This document shows positions 8,399-16,428 of a DNA stretch of 64,000 bases, piece after piece; the stretch's first letter is position 1, and each line of letters starts with the position of its first letter. This DNA comes from Alphaproteobacteria bacterium. Its GTDB lineage: Bacteria; Pseudomonadota; Alphaproteobacteria; Sphingomonadales; Kordiimonadaceae. Location of the stretch: NCBI GenBank assembly GCA_013372975.1, contig JABXIS010000023.1, positions 22,289 through 86,288 of the forward strand. The letters run 5' to 3'. The position numbers were made by a program, and so were the translations under genes. Below the pieces are notes generated by a model that did no database searches, was not told where the DNA came from, and was given only the letters and a program-made list of their open reading frames with translations.

Positions 8399-9736
8399 CT
8401 ATTTAGCCGGAAGCCGCAGGATAACGGCAAGGCCGCCGAGCCCGGATTTTTCGATTGAAGCTGAGCCTCCATATAACTCTACTATATCACGGACAATTGC
8501 CAATCCAAGGCCTGTCCCCGGCGTTTGCTCATCCAACCTGCGACCTCGCTCAAAAAGCTGCTCCATTTCGCTTTCCGGCACCCCGGGACCATCATCGTCC
8601 ACTCTGAGCACGAGGAATGGTCTTCTGCCCTCGCCATTCAGGCGCTGGACGGTAATTGCAATCTGGGTATTTGCCCATTTTCCAGCGTTTTCGACAATAT
8701 TTCCAACGACTTCGTCGAAATCCTCTTTTTCACCATCAAACTTTATGCTCGCCTGCACCGAAACAGAGACTTTTAGCCCCTTTTCCTGATTCAATCGTTC
8801 AATAGCGCGGGCAATTTTCTCAACACGGTCCTTTACTTCGAGGCCAGGCCCACTACCCCCACCCGCAATTCTGGCGCGCTTTAGATGGTGATCAATATGC
8901 CGCTGAATATTTGCTGCCTGAGCGCCTATTGCCTTGCCACTGGCATCTTTCGCGCCTTCCACCTCATTCAAGATAACGCTTAGTGGTGTCTTGAGCGCAT
9001 GCGCCAAATTGCCTACATGAGTTCGGGCTCGCGCCACCAATTTCTCGTTCTGGTCAATAAGGGCGTTTATTTCCAGCGCCAGAGGTCGTAAATCCTCCGG
9101 CCAATCGCCTTCGATACGCGATGCACTTCCAGACCGCACGTTCACAAGAACACGGCGAAGGTTTCTAAGCGGCCGCAGTCCATACGCAACTTGAATAACA
9201 AGGGCCAGTGACACCGTCAGCATGATAAGCCCCAAGGCGCTAAGGAGAAGCCAGTTGAACTCCTTTATAGCCTCGCGGACCTCAGCGGTATCCGTTGCCA
9301 CCTGATACCGAAAAATTCTGTCTGCTTCGGGCAAGATGATGTCCCGCTCGGCGACACGCACAAGCTGTCCATCCGGCCCTTCAACTTCCGATAGCCTTAA
9401 AGAAAAGGCTTTTGCCGAAAGGTCGGGAGAAAGTTCAAAATCCCAAAGCGACCGAGACCGAAAAGCCGCGTCCCCTTCCTCCGATATCTGCCAGTACCAT
9501 CCCGAATAGGGGGTCGCGAACCGTTGATCGAGGAGAGGCTGGTTAAACCTGAGAACGCCTTCAGGAGAAATTTCGCTAATGCCAACCATTGTGTCGATCA
9601 GCATCTCAAGCTTTTCATCGATATCGGACAGGACATAGTTTCGAAAAGCGAGAGACAGCAGGAAGCCACCAGCAACCAACGCAGCGCCCGACCAAAGGAT
9701 AGCAGAGAGCAACAAGCGCCCTGTCAGGGTTTTCAT
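8399..9736 (-). CDS. Two-component sensor histidine kinase, PhoQ-like architecture
   Basis: A 445-residue inner-membrane sensor kinase. TM1 is at residues about 8-30, followed by a periplasmic sensor region of about 120 residues, TM2 (LLLSALGLIMLTVSLALVIQ), a HAMP-like linker (GLRPLRNLRRVL), a HisKA-type region with His in VGNLAHALKTPLSV, and an ATPase domain (NIVENAGKWA, DDDGPGVP, GTGLGLAIVRDI). ATG at 9736 is preferred over one at 9784 because the membrane segment follows directly and GAGGG precedes it. It is the last gene of an operon PepSY, response regulator, kinase. PepSY-PhoPQ-like sets of this kind often sense cations or envelope stress, but the signal here is not visible. Confidence 0.92.
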   Translation of the reverse strand: MKTLTGRLLLSAILWSGAALVAGGFLLSLAFRNYVLSDIDEKLEMLIDTMVGISEISPEGVLRFNQPLLDQRFATPYSGWYWQISEEGDAAFRSRSLWDFELSPDLSAKAFSLRLSEVEGPDGQLVRVAERDIILPEADRIFRYQVATDTAEVREAIKEFNWLLLSALGLIMLTVSLALVIQVAYGLRPLRNLRRVLVNVRSGSASRIEGDWPEDLRPLALEINALIDQNEKLVARARTHVGNLAHALKTPLSVILNEVEGAKDASGKAIGAQAANIQRHIDHHLKRARIAGGGSGPGLEVKDRVEKIARAIERLNQEKGLKVSVSVQASIKFDGEKEDFDEVVGNIVENAGKWANTQIAITVQRLNGEGRRPFLVLRVDDDGPGVPESEMEQLFERGRRLDEQTPGTGLGLAIVRDIVELYGGSASIEKSGLGGLAVILRLPAK

Positions 9737-9808
9737 GAACCCTCGAGGCAGCAATCCCTGTCTTACGTCATTACCGGAAACCATATCAATTCAACAGCCT
9801 CAGAAGCC

Positions 9809-10474
9809 TCAGCTTTTTTCCCATTCCAGGCGATACCCAAGGCCACGCACTGTATGTATCAGTGGGACATCCAATTTCTTCCGCACTCGGTTCACGAACA
9901 CTTCGATGGTATTGGAATCGCGATCAAAATCCTGATCGTAAATATGTTCTGTAAGCTCGGTTCTGGAGATCACCTTGCCCTCGTGATGCATCAGATAGGA
10001 AAGCAACTTGAATTCCTGAGCCGTAAGCTTGACGGCACTACCGTCCACAGATACCCGGCCATTGCGAGTATCCAGCATAACTGGGCCGCATGTAAGCTGA
10101 GGGCTGGTCTGACCGGCAGAACGGCGAATCAACGCCCTGAGCCGGGCCAGAAGCTCTTCCATAATGAAGGGTTTGGTTAGATAGTCGTCTGCACCTGCGT
10201 CCAAGCCTTCAACTTTTTCGGTCCAGCCGTCGCGCGCTGTCAGTATCAACACAGGCATGGCTTTGCCGGCTGCACGCCATTTCTTCAACACGCTTGTGCC
10301 GTCCATGATAGGCAAGCCCAAATCCAGGATTATGGCGTCATATGGTTCCGTATCGCCAAGAAAATGACCGTCTTCACCGTCTGACGCATGGTCAACGGAA
10401 TATCCAACATCAACCAAGCTGGATTTCATTTGCCCTGCCAGCGCCTCATCATCTTCCACAATCAACACACGCAT
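9809..10474 (-). CDS. OmpR/PhoB-family response regulator
   Basis: A 221-residue DNA-binding response regulator. The receiver domain is at residues 1-115 with acidic pocket (VEDDEAL), phospho-acceptor Asp in ILDLGLPIMDG and the conserved Lys in LTKPF. A winged-helix Trans_reg_C domain follows at about 125-218 (LTAQEFKLLSYLMHHEGKV, then SNTIEVFVNRVRKKL and HTVRGLGYRLE). GAGGAAAC precedes the ATG. It sits 3 bp behind the PepSY gene and about 70 bp before the cognate kinase, so the three genes probably form one operon. Confidence 0.95.
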   Translation of the reverse strand: MRVLIVEDDEALAGQMKSSLVDVGYSVDHASDGEDGHFLGDTEPYDAIILDLGLPIMDGTSVLKKWRAAGKAMPVLILTARDGWTEKVEGLDAGADDYLTKPFIMEELLARLRALIRRSAGQTSPQLTCGPVMLDTRNGRVSVDGSAVKLTAQEFKLLSYLMHHEGKVISRTELTEHIYDQDFDRDSNTIEVFVNRVRKKLDVPLIHTVRGLGYRLEWEKS

Positions 10475-10477
10475 ATT

Positions 10478-10828
10478 CTAGTTTCCTCGCTTTTTTGGTT
10501 TTGAAACATCCAGAATGTCACCTGTCTTGGCATCGAGGACAGCTGATATCACAGTGCCACCTTCCTGACGCAGGCGCAGGAAATATTGCCATCCACGGTT
10601 AGTACGTCGGAGCCGTTGGCTCACCACCACACCTTTCAATCTCGATTGTGCGATATTCTTGATTCGCGCCAATGACATGATTTCACCACGCCGAAGCGCC
10701 TGCATGACATCATCATGTTCGTCGCGAGCAAAGGCCGCGGGCAGCAAGCCAAGCGTAGTAGAAGGCGGCGCCAAGGAGACAGCCACCCAAACAACGATCA
10801 AAAGTAGAATACTAACAATAGGTTTCAT
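10478..10828 (-). CDS. PepSY-domain periplasmic protein
   Basis: About 116 residues with an N-terminal signal peptide or anchor (MKPIVSILLLIVVWVAVSLA, cleavage likely near AFA-RDE) and a PepSY fold (EIMSLARIKNIAQSRLKGVVVSQRL, then YFLRLRQEGGTVISAVLDAKTGDIL). ATG at 10828 is chosen because the signal sequence starts there; the open frame extends to 10894. PepSY proteins next to two-component systems are thought to modulate periplasmic sensing or protease activity. This gene is first in the operon with the regulator and kinase downstream, and is divergent from the two-domain usp gene. Confidence 0.8.
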   Translation of the reverse strand: MKPIVSILLLIVVWVAVSLAPPSTTLGLLPAAFARDEHDDVMQALRRGEIMSLARIKNIAQSRLKGVVVSQRLRRTNRGWQYFLRLRQEGGTVISAVLDAKTGDILDVSKPKKRGN

Positions 10829-10874
10829 AAGGTATAGTTCTATAGATCCGGCGGTGAATGCTTGATGAACCAAA

Positions 10875-10888
10875 TTGACCCTGATCAA
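10875..10888. promoter_or_regulatory. FNR/FixK-type box between PepSY operon and usp
   Basis: TTGAC-CCTG-ATCAA matches TTGAY-N4-RTCAA at all defined positions. It lies 60 bp before the two-domain usp ATG and about 47 bp from the divergent PepSY start. A perfect -10 hexamer TATAAT at 10914-10919 follows about 33 bp from the box centre, close to a class-II activator arrangement. Confidence 0.55.
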
Positions 10889-10947
10889 GGACATAAATCA
10901 AGCCTGTCGCCAATATAATCTGAGCAAATTCCACGGAGGCTCCTGAT

Positions 10948-11799
10948 ATGAAATCTATATTGCTCCCGCTAACTGCACAGATTGAGACTGACTCGATCGC
11001 ACGGATATCAGCAACACTTGCAGGCCAGTTCCAAGCCAGCCTCACAGGGCTTTTTGTGCGCACAGATCCGCGCTCTGCTATTCCATTCATGGGCGAAGGC
11101 CTCACCGCTGACATGATCCAGACACTTTGTGACGGAGCAGAAAAGCAAGGATGCGATCAGGCCGACAAGGCAAGGGCTGCGTTCAAAGAAGCTCTTGAGG
11201 GATCCGGTGTAACATGGGCGCCCGAGGCTAGCACAGGTGCTCGAGCATCCTGGACAGTCGTGGTAGGTGAAATAAGCGATCATGTCGGCCGACGTGCCCG
11301 CACAGCAGACGTGGCCATTTGCAATAGTCCCTGCAGTAAATCGCCGGATGCGCAGGACATATTCCTGGAATTGATATTCAGGTCGGGGCGTTCGGTATTG
11401 ATGGTGCCTGAAAACTATAGAGGTACCGTTGGAAAACATGTGATGATTGCGTGGAATGGACGCGCAGAAGGGGCAAGGGCAGTTACTGGCGCTCTGCCGA
11501 TGCTGCGCGACGCCCAGAAAGTGACCATTGTTCAGGTTGGAGACATCGGGGAGGACCGACCTCAGCTATCGGCAATTGCCCACTATCTTGCAGAACACGG
11601 TATAAATGCCGCTACGCAGGCCATTGACGCAGCAGAAAAGTCAGTAGGCGCAGTTTTGTTGGAAACTGCTAAAAGCATTAATGCAGATACTTTGGTTCTT
11701 GGCGCATATTCACATTCTCGTTGGCGCGAGATGGTCCTGGGTGGGGTAACAAAATATGTAACCAACAAAAGCTGCCTTCCTGTTTTCATGAGCCACTAG
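10948..11799 (+). CDS. Universal stress protein with two Usp domains
   Basis: A 283-residue tandem-Usp protein. The first half begins SILLPLTAQIETDSIARISATLAGQF and is degenerate. The second half begins near residue 158 (KHVMIAWNGRAEGARAV) and ends with an ATP-binding-like signature (LVLGAYSHSRWREMVLGGVTKYV, then CLPVFMSH). GGAGGCTCCTGAT precedes the ATG. It follows a FNR/FixK-type box and a TATAAT element. It is a different paralogue type from the single-domain Usp at 5635, and both carry the same kind of upstream site. A role in survival under energy or oxygen limitation is inferred from the family. Confidence 0.9.
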   Translation: MKSILLPLTAQIETDSIARISATLAGQFQASLTGLFVRTDPRSAIPFMGEGLTADMIQTLCDGAEKQGCDQADKARAAFKEALEGSGVTWAPEASTGARASWTVVVGEISDHVGRRARTADVAICNSPCSKSPDAQDIFLELIFRSGRSVLMVPENYRGTVGKHVMIAWNGRAEGARAVTGALPMLRDAQKVTIVQVGDIGEDRPQLSAIAHYLAEHGINAATQAIDAAEKSVGAVLLETAKSINADTLVLGAYSHSRWREMVLGGVTKYVTNKSCLPVFMSH

Positions 11800-11876
11800 C
11801 AGGGGAAAGTGGAACCACTCTTGACCTTGCCTCCACTCGCCAGTAACCCTTGAAGAACTGGCGCGGGAGCAACCAT

Positions 11877-13004
11877 GTGACGAATCCTTTGAAACTACTG
11901 CATGTTTTTCCTTCTTTTGAGGTGGGAGGGGCACAAAGGCGTGTGGTGAGCTTAATTAACGCCAGAACGGGTAACTTCACTCATTCTGTGTATGCCATGG
12001 ATGGCTGCTATGATGCCTTGCCACTCATTCGTGGCGCCGAAAACCCGCCCGAGCTACCTGAAGCTTTTGCAAAAGCTGGGATGCCAAAATCCATATTCGG
12101 ATGTAGAGCTCTATTGAAAGACTATGCTCCTGATTTGCTGGTTACCTATAATTGGGGCTCTGTGGAATGGGTTCTTGGAAACCGCTTCTTCCCGCTGTGC
12201 CCCATGGTTCATGTACAAGACGGATTCGGGGCAGAAGAACAGGAACATCAAATAGCCCGGCGCCGGATTATTCGCTCCTTCGCTTATCGCGGCTGTGACG
12301 CAGTTGTGGCTCCGTCCCGCAAGCTGGAAGTGTTGGCCAGAAATCGCTGGGGCATTTCGAAACGCAAACTGCACTATATTCCCAATGGAATTGACGTCGA
12401 TCGCTTCATACGACCGGCAGACAAAAGCATACTCACTCACTTTGGGCTTACCCCTGAAGACAGGATCATTGGAACGGTGGCAGCACTGCGGCCAGAGAAA
12501 AACCTTGGGAGGCTGATCGAAGCTTTTCATCAGGTTGCGGAACTCTATACCAACACCAAACTGGTCATTGTGGGTGGCGGTATGGGGCGATCGGCCCTTC
12601 AGATGCTGGCAGAGCGCATCGGCCTGAAAGACCGGGTGATCTTCACCGGCCCGATGCCGGAACCCGAAGCCATCATACCGGCATTCGAGATTTTTGCCTT
12701 GTCATCCGATACAGAACAGATGCCGCTTTCCGTTGTCGAAGCCATGGCCGCGGGCCTACCTGTCGTCAGCACTGATGTGGGCGATATAAGAGCCATGGTT
12801 AGCGAAGGAAATGAGGATTTCATCGAAGGGAAAAGTGCCGCATCCCTTGCCAAATCACTTTCCGCCATGCTCGACAGGCGTGACACCGGGCACCGCATTG
12901 GTGCAGCAAACCAGCACAAGGCAAAGAGCGAATATTCACTGAAGACGATGGTAGAAAAATACGACACCCTGTTTCTGGATGTTCTTAAAGGCTTCAGAAA
13001 ATAG
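11877..13004 (+). CDS. GT4-type glycosyltransferase (group 1)
   Basis: About 375 residues with the two-domain GT-B layout. The N-terminal acceptor domain opens with HVFPSFEVGGAQRRVVSL. The C-terminal nucleotide-sugar domain has GTVAALRPEKNLGRLIEAF, LVIVGGGMGR, VIFTGPMP and the acidic motif in EQMPLSVVEAMAAGLPVVSTDVGDI, which matches the EX7E motif of retaining GT4 enzymes. Start GTG at 11877 has GGGAGC about 7 nt upstream. A TTG at 11850 is also possible. The sugar and acceptor are unknown; envelope polysaccharide synthesis is the usual role. The stop overlaps the convergent AmgK-like gene by 11 bp. Confidence 0.88.
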   Translation: MTNPLKLLHVFPSFEVGGAQRRVVSLINARTGNFTHSVYAMDGCYDALPLIRGAENPPELPEAFAKAGMPKSIFGCRALLKDYAPDLLVTYNWGSVEWVLGNRFFPLCPMVHVQDGFGAEEQEHQIARRRIIRSFAYRGCDAVVAPSRKLEVLARNRWGISKRKLHYIPNGIDVDRFIRPADKSILTHFGLTPEDRIIGTVAALRPEKNLGRLIEAFHQVAELYTNTKLVIVGGGMGRSALQMLAERIGLKDRVIFTGPMPEPEAIIPAFEIFALSSDTEQMPLSVVEAMAAGLPVVSTDVGDIRAMVSEGNEDFIEGKSAASLAKSLSAMLDRRDTGHRIGAANQHKAKSEYSLKTMVEKYDTLFLDVLKGFRK

Positions 13005-13995
13005 CTTCTTCATACCCAGGCACCATGCGGTCGATGGTTGCACGAACATCCTGAAGAGCATCATTCTCAAGGCACTTTTTCATCAAACGCAACACGCGCG
13101 GCATATGCTTCAGATAGATGGGTTTTGCATCCCGTTTGCTCAGGCGAATGAAAATTCCCGCCACTTTGGCATGCCTCTGCGCGCCCAACAGGGCCATATC
13201 CAGCCGAAGCTTTTCCTGATCCTGAAGGGAAAGCCCCTCCGAATAACGGGTGACACAGGCCTCATAGACGTGAGGCGAAACGTCACGGCGGGCATCTTCA
13301 ACCAGTGAGACAAGATCATAGGCCCGCGATCCAATCAGGGCATCCTGATAATCGAGGAGACCACAGGACTCAACGCCCCCCAAACTGCCTGTTATCATCA
13401 AATTGTCCACGTGATAGTCACGCAGCACCAAAGCATCTCGCGTAAGGGAAATTCTCTCCAGTGCTTTTTCCCACGCGTCCATATAGGCTTGCTTTTCCGT
13501 TGGCGTAACATTGCTGCCACGGCAGGCGGGTACAAACCAATCCACAAACAGCTCAACTTCACGCAACAAGGCCACCATGTCATAAGGCGGCAGGTCTAGG
13601 TCAAGCGCCCGGTCGTGGGTATGCAGTTTCTTGAGCACGTCCACGGCCAGAAGATAGAGCGACAGTTCGTCATGCCCTGCATTCAAAAGCCGGGTGAAGG
13701 TGTCGTCGCCCATATCTTCAATCATGGCAAAACCATTTGGTTCATCCACACCGAATGTATCAGCGACCCGAAGCCCAAGGCTCCGCAAATGCGATGTCAC
13801 ATCAAGGTAGGCACGCAAATTTTCGTGGCTCGGCGGCGCATCCATCAGCATGCGTTTCTCTTCGCCTCGCTCAAGACGGGCATAACTTCGGAACGAGGCA
13901 TCTGGCGTCAACGGGAACACATTTGCGTCTCCCCAGCCCTCACCCGCCAGATAGCTGGTGCGCTCAATCGCCCTTTCCTTGGATATTCCGGTCAT
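12994..13995 (-). CDS. AmgK-like aminoglycoside-phosphotransferase-family sugar kinase
   Basis: A 333-residue kinase of the APH/choline-kinase fold. The opening pattern SFRSYARLERGEEKRMLMDAPP is characteristic of AmgK, the anomeric kinase for N-acetylmuramate/N-acetylglucosamine in peptidoglycan recycling. The catalytic Brenner motif VLRDYHVDNLMI and the metal-binding LLDYQDALIG are intact. ATG at 13995 follows GGGAGGACAT. In other proteobacteria amgK lies next to murU and tsaE; neither is seen here, so the gene stands apart. The recycling role is from family resemblance only. Confidence 0.78.
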   Translation of the reverse strand: MTGISKERAIERTSYLAGEGWGDANVFPLTPDASFRSYARLERGEEKRMLMDAPPSHENLRAYLDVTSHLRSLGLRVADTFGVDEPNGFAMIEDMGDDTFTRLLNAGHDELSLYLLAVDVLKKLHTHDRALDLDLPPYDMVALLREVELFVDWFVPACRGSNVTPTEKQAYMDAWEKALERISLTRDALVLRDYHVDNLMITGSLGGVESCGLLDYQDALIGSRAYDLVSLVEDARRDVSPHVYEACVTRYSEGLSLQDQEKLRLDMALLGAQRHAKVAGIFIRLSKRDAKPIYLKHMPRVLRLMKKCLENDALQDVRATIDRMVPGYEEAIF

Positions 13996-14092
13996 ATGTC
14001 CTCCCAAACACGAAACATGAGGCTGATCATATTCAGATTTCAGCACAGGTAAAGAAAGCAATGGCGGAGGAAACCCTCCGCCACCACAAAGC

Positions 14093-14533
14093 CTATGACG
14101 GGAATGAAAGCCGCGTCATCATTTGGCCTGTTGCTTCGTGAAAATATTCGTGACGATGGCGGAAGCCATATTGGTCGTAGAAGCGACGGCCCACCGCATT
14201 GTTTGAAAAGACATCCACAAACACCGCCGGGTACAGTGAGATAACCTTGTCCATTAGGGCTCTGCCATGCCCCTTCCCATGGGTATGGGGTGCAAGGAAG
14301 ATAGCCCCTACTTCGATAGTTCCATCCTCGTGATGTATCAGGCTTGTGAAGCCTTTAACTTGCCTTTCAAGTTCTAATACCCAGGTTTCAGTGTTGGGTA
14401 GATACAGGTTACGGATATTTTCTTTTTCCTGAGCGAGAAATTCCTCACTGAGAAACGATGTTGCCAGTTTGCTGGCTTTATACCAGACAGCGATTACTGC
14501 GTCGGCATCTTCAGGTTTATATTTTCGGATCAA
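14093..14533 (-). CDS. GNAT-family N-acetyltransferase
   Basis: A 146-residue single-domain GCN5-type acetyltransferase. The acetyl-CoA-binding loop is visible as LAPHTHGKGHGRALMDKVI (Q/RxxGxG/A-like), preceded by strand GTIEVGAIFL and followed by VDVFSNNAVGRRFYDQYGF, the typical last helix-turn. Substrate unknown. The start codon is a rare TTG at 14533 with AGGA 8 nt upstream. That Shine-Dalgarno sequence is part of a perfect 9-bp inverted repeat closing a large folded leader (14541-14673), so translation is probably controlled by RNA structure. It has its own promoter at 14703-14731. Confidence 0.88.
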   Translation of the reverse strand: MIRKYKPEDADAVIAVWYKASKLATSFLSEEFLAQEKENIRNLYLPNTETWVLELERQVKGFTSLIHHEDGTIEVGAIFLAPHTHGKGHGRALMDKVISLYPAVFVDVFSNNAVGRRFYDQYGFRHRHEYFHEATGQMMTRLSFPS

Positions 14534-14540
14534 TTTTCGT

Positions 14541-14673
14541 GTCCTGATAGCCGGGCTGGACGCCCGGATTTAATAATAATGCGAGACACAGAAAACCCCG
14601 CGCGAAAGGCCGCGCGTTATTGGTTTCGAATCTGTGGTGGGTGTCAGCTTCCCGACACCGGCATTATCAGGAC
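14541..14673 (-). promoter_or_regulatory. Structured 5' leader of the GNAT gene, candidate riboregulator
   Basis: Read on the minus strand, GTCCTGATA (14673-14665) pairs perfectly with TATCAGGAC (14549-14541) and closes a multibranch structure. Inside are three hairpins: 14640-14645 with 14654-14659 (GGTGTC/GACACC); a nested long hairpin 14587-14636 built of CACAGA/TCTGTG, AAACC/GGTTT and CGCGCG/CGCGCG; and 14551-14556 with 14562-14567 (CCGGGC/GCCCGG). The closing stem hides the AGGA ribosome-binding site. The CGCGCG hairpin is followed by GGGGTTTTCT on the minus strand and could act as an intrinsic terminator. I do not recognise a known riboswitch class. Confidence 0.6.
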
Positions 14674-14702
14674 ATAAAATCTCATATTGATTTGATGTTC
14701 TA

Positions 14703-14731
14703 CTTATAGTGATCTTCAAAAGCCGTTTCAA
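14703..14731 (-). promoter_or_regulatory. Sigma-70 type promoter for the GNAT leader
   Basis: On the minus strand TTGAAA (14731-14726) and TATAAG (14708-14703) are separated by exactly 17 bp. The predicted transcription start is near 14696, giving a leader of roughly 160 nt before the TTG start. It overlaps the last codons of the upstream membrane-protein gene. Confidence 0.6.
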
Positions 14732-15123
14732 TGATTGTCAATGGCATTTCTGACCCTGCGGTAGTCCAGCCCAATCGCCACGGCAAGGAGAACAACAGCT
14801 ACCGCATCAATGGTTGCCACGCCAGCCAATCGGCCTGATACCCCGGGGACAATAAGATACAGAACATCAAACCCCACCATGCTGGCCATGCCCGCTATTG
14901 CAGCCATTGGCCTGAAAGCTGGGTGAAATGCCGCGACCAGCAGGAAGGCACCGACAATACCCAGCAACAGGGCGCGATGTTGCATCAGAAGCAAAAGGTC
15001 AGCAGAAGAGAAGGAGGCGCCATAAAGCGCCTCCAGTTTTGCTCGTCCGGTCACACCAAGAATGGGAATGAAGTTGATGAGCCCCACAAGCAGATACAAA
15101 AAGATTATTGCTTTCGCCCGCAT
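14728..15123 (-). CDS. Small four-helix membrane protein of unknown function
   Basis: A 131-residue protein made almost entirely of four hydrophobic segments (about residues 6-20, 42-65, 70-92 and 100-122) ending in a short basic tail (LDYRRVRNAIDNH). Motif-like elements are MQHRALLLGIVGAFLL and VPGVSGRLAGVATIDAVAVVLL. I do not recognise a characterised family. It starts 3 bp after the stop of the DUF4345 gene and shares its size and topology, so the two are probably one operon and may work as a pair in the inner membrane. Confidence 0.7.
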   Translation of the reverse strand: MRAKAIIFLYLLVGLINFIPILGVTGRAKLEALYGASFSSADLLLLMQHRALLLGIVGAFLLVAAFHPAFRPMAAIAGMASMVGFDVLYLIVPGVSGRLAGVATIDAVAVVLLAVAIGLDYRRVRNAIDNH

Positions 15124-15126
15124 GTT

Positions 15127-15504
15127 CTAAGCCCCCGCTGCCGGGCTAAAATCCATGACGCTATAGAGAAGGCCTGCGCCCAGGAGTTCCGTCGCCAGAA
15201 AGGCAAGGGGCAAGGCACCGGGGCGCTCGACCACAAGGCTGATAATCCGGCCCATAGCCATCCCAAGCAACAGCACCATTGCCGTCAGTAAAATGCCTTG
15301 ATGCAGGGCACCCAGGAAAGGCGCTTCAACAAGCAGGACCGCGAGGGCAAGGCACATGCCGCCATAAACGGCACGCACTTCATTGCGGCTGTCCGGGGTT
15401 TCAAGGGAAACACCGAAGTGGGCAAAGACCCGCCGAGGGGCGAACAGGCCATAGATGCCTATAGCGGCAAAAACCAGTGCAACAATGATAATCTGGGCCG
15501 ACAT
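15127..15504 (-). CDS. DUF4345-like membrane protein
   Basis: A 125-residue four-helix membrane protein. The middle part NEVRAVYGGMCLALAVLLVE followed by GRIISLVVERPGALPLAFLATE matches the pattern of the DUF4345 family (conserved EhRAxYGG and GRxxSlxxdG). The biochemical role is unknown. The ATG is preceded by CGGAGGATATC. It is followed immediately by another four-helix membrane gene, with translational coupling likely. Confidence 0.75.
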   Translation of the reverse strand: MSAQIIIVALVFAAIGIYGLFAPRRVFAHFGVSLETPDSRNEVRAVYGGMCLALAVLLVEAPFLGALHQGILLTAMVLLLGMAMGRIISLVVERPGALPLAFLATELLGAGLLYSVMDFSPAAGA

Positions 15505-15624
15505 GATATCCTCCGGGTTGGATTAGCGTTCATGTCGAACAGCCTGCAAAAACAGGCCTGCCTGCGCAATTACGCGGCAGGTAATATTGGGTACTTTTCT
15601 GAAAATTTCGCAGTTTCGCCAGTG

Positions 15625-16380
15625 TCAGGCAACAGCTTCGCGCAGCAAGCTCTCAATAAAGGCGGCAGCTGCGGCATTGGCTGGAAAGAAAGTCTCCACC
15701 CTTATTTCGCCGATCTGGGCATCCCGCGCGGTGCCTACTGTCACCAATGTGGTCTCAAAAGCTACTTCCACGTCACCGCGCCGCAAAACCAAAGGCAGGT
15801 GTGCGGTGGGGCCGTCCTCGTCCCTGTCCAGCACCCGCGTCGGAAGCGGCGTTCCCGACGCATCAAACTTCAGTTGCGACTGCATATAGGCCATGATTTC
15901 GTCCATATTGACGATTGCATCCTTCAGGAAACGGTCTTCCATGATCATCTGGATTGTGGACAGGCCTTTCATAGAAACTAAATCCGGGCCTGGCGAAAAG
16001 TAATTTACCAAGCGCCGGGCGGCATCATTTGCGCCCATCAGCGTCCAGTCTTCCCGCAGGATCACGGCAGGCGTTGGCATTTGCCATCCCAGCATGCGCT
16101 CTGCCGCGTCCAGCATCTTCTTGGCGGCCGGGTTGGTTTCCGCATCTCTTTTAACGGGCGCAAAACCCGCGGCAATAAGAAGCGCATTGTGATCCAGCTG
16201 CCCAAGCGACAGGGTTTCCGCAATCAGATCCAGGAGCTCGCGGCTGGGGCCGGTACGCCCCGTTTCCACAAAGCTCAGGTGCCGCTGAGAAATATCTGCC
16301 TCACAGGCAAGGTCTAACTGGCTCATGCCCGCTGCGGTGCGGTAGTCCTTGATCAATGATCCTGCTGTCGGCTTGTCCAT
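15625..16380 (-). CDS. XRE-family regulator with MmyB-like C-terminal domain
   Basis: About 251 residues. The N-terminal helix-turn-helix (LIKDYRTAAGMSQLDLACEADISQRHLSFVETGR) is a classic XRE/Cro-type DNA-binding domain. The remaining 170 residues have the layout of the MmyB-like ligand-binding (PAS-like) domain, with TPAVILREDWTLMGANDAARRLV. ATG at 16380 follows CGAGGAGAGCGAT. The gene is followed by DUF4345-type membrane genes and preceded by the MFS transporter, all on the minus strand with small gaps. Ligand and targets are unknown. Such regulators are often linked to oxidoreductases or transporters. Confidence 0.85.
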   Translation of the reverse strand: MDKPTAGSLIKDYRTAAGMSQLDLACEADISQRHLSFVETGRTGPSRELLDLIAETLSLGQLDHNALLIAAGFAPVKRDAETNPAAKKMLDAAERMLGWQMPTPAVILREDWTLMGANDAARRLVNYFSPGPDLVSMKGLSTIQMIMEDRFLKDAIVNMDEIMAYMQSQLKFDASGTPLPTRVLDRDEDGPTAHLPLVLRRGDVEVAFETTLVTVGTARDAQIGEIRVETFFPANAAAAAFIESLLREAVA

Positions 16381-16428
16381 ATCGCTCTCCTCGCCCCTGT
16401 ATTTAAGCACAGCTTATGGAATGCGTCA

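Noticed and set aside
14646..14685. Possible 13-residue leader peptide (MRFYVLIMPVSGS) in the GNAT leader
   Set aside because: No ribosome site and no run of one amino acid, so classical attenuation is not supported, although translation of it would open the closing stem.
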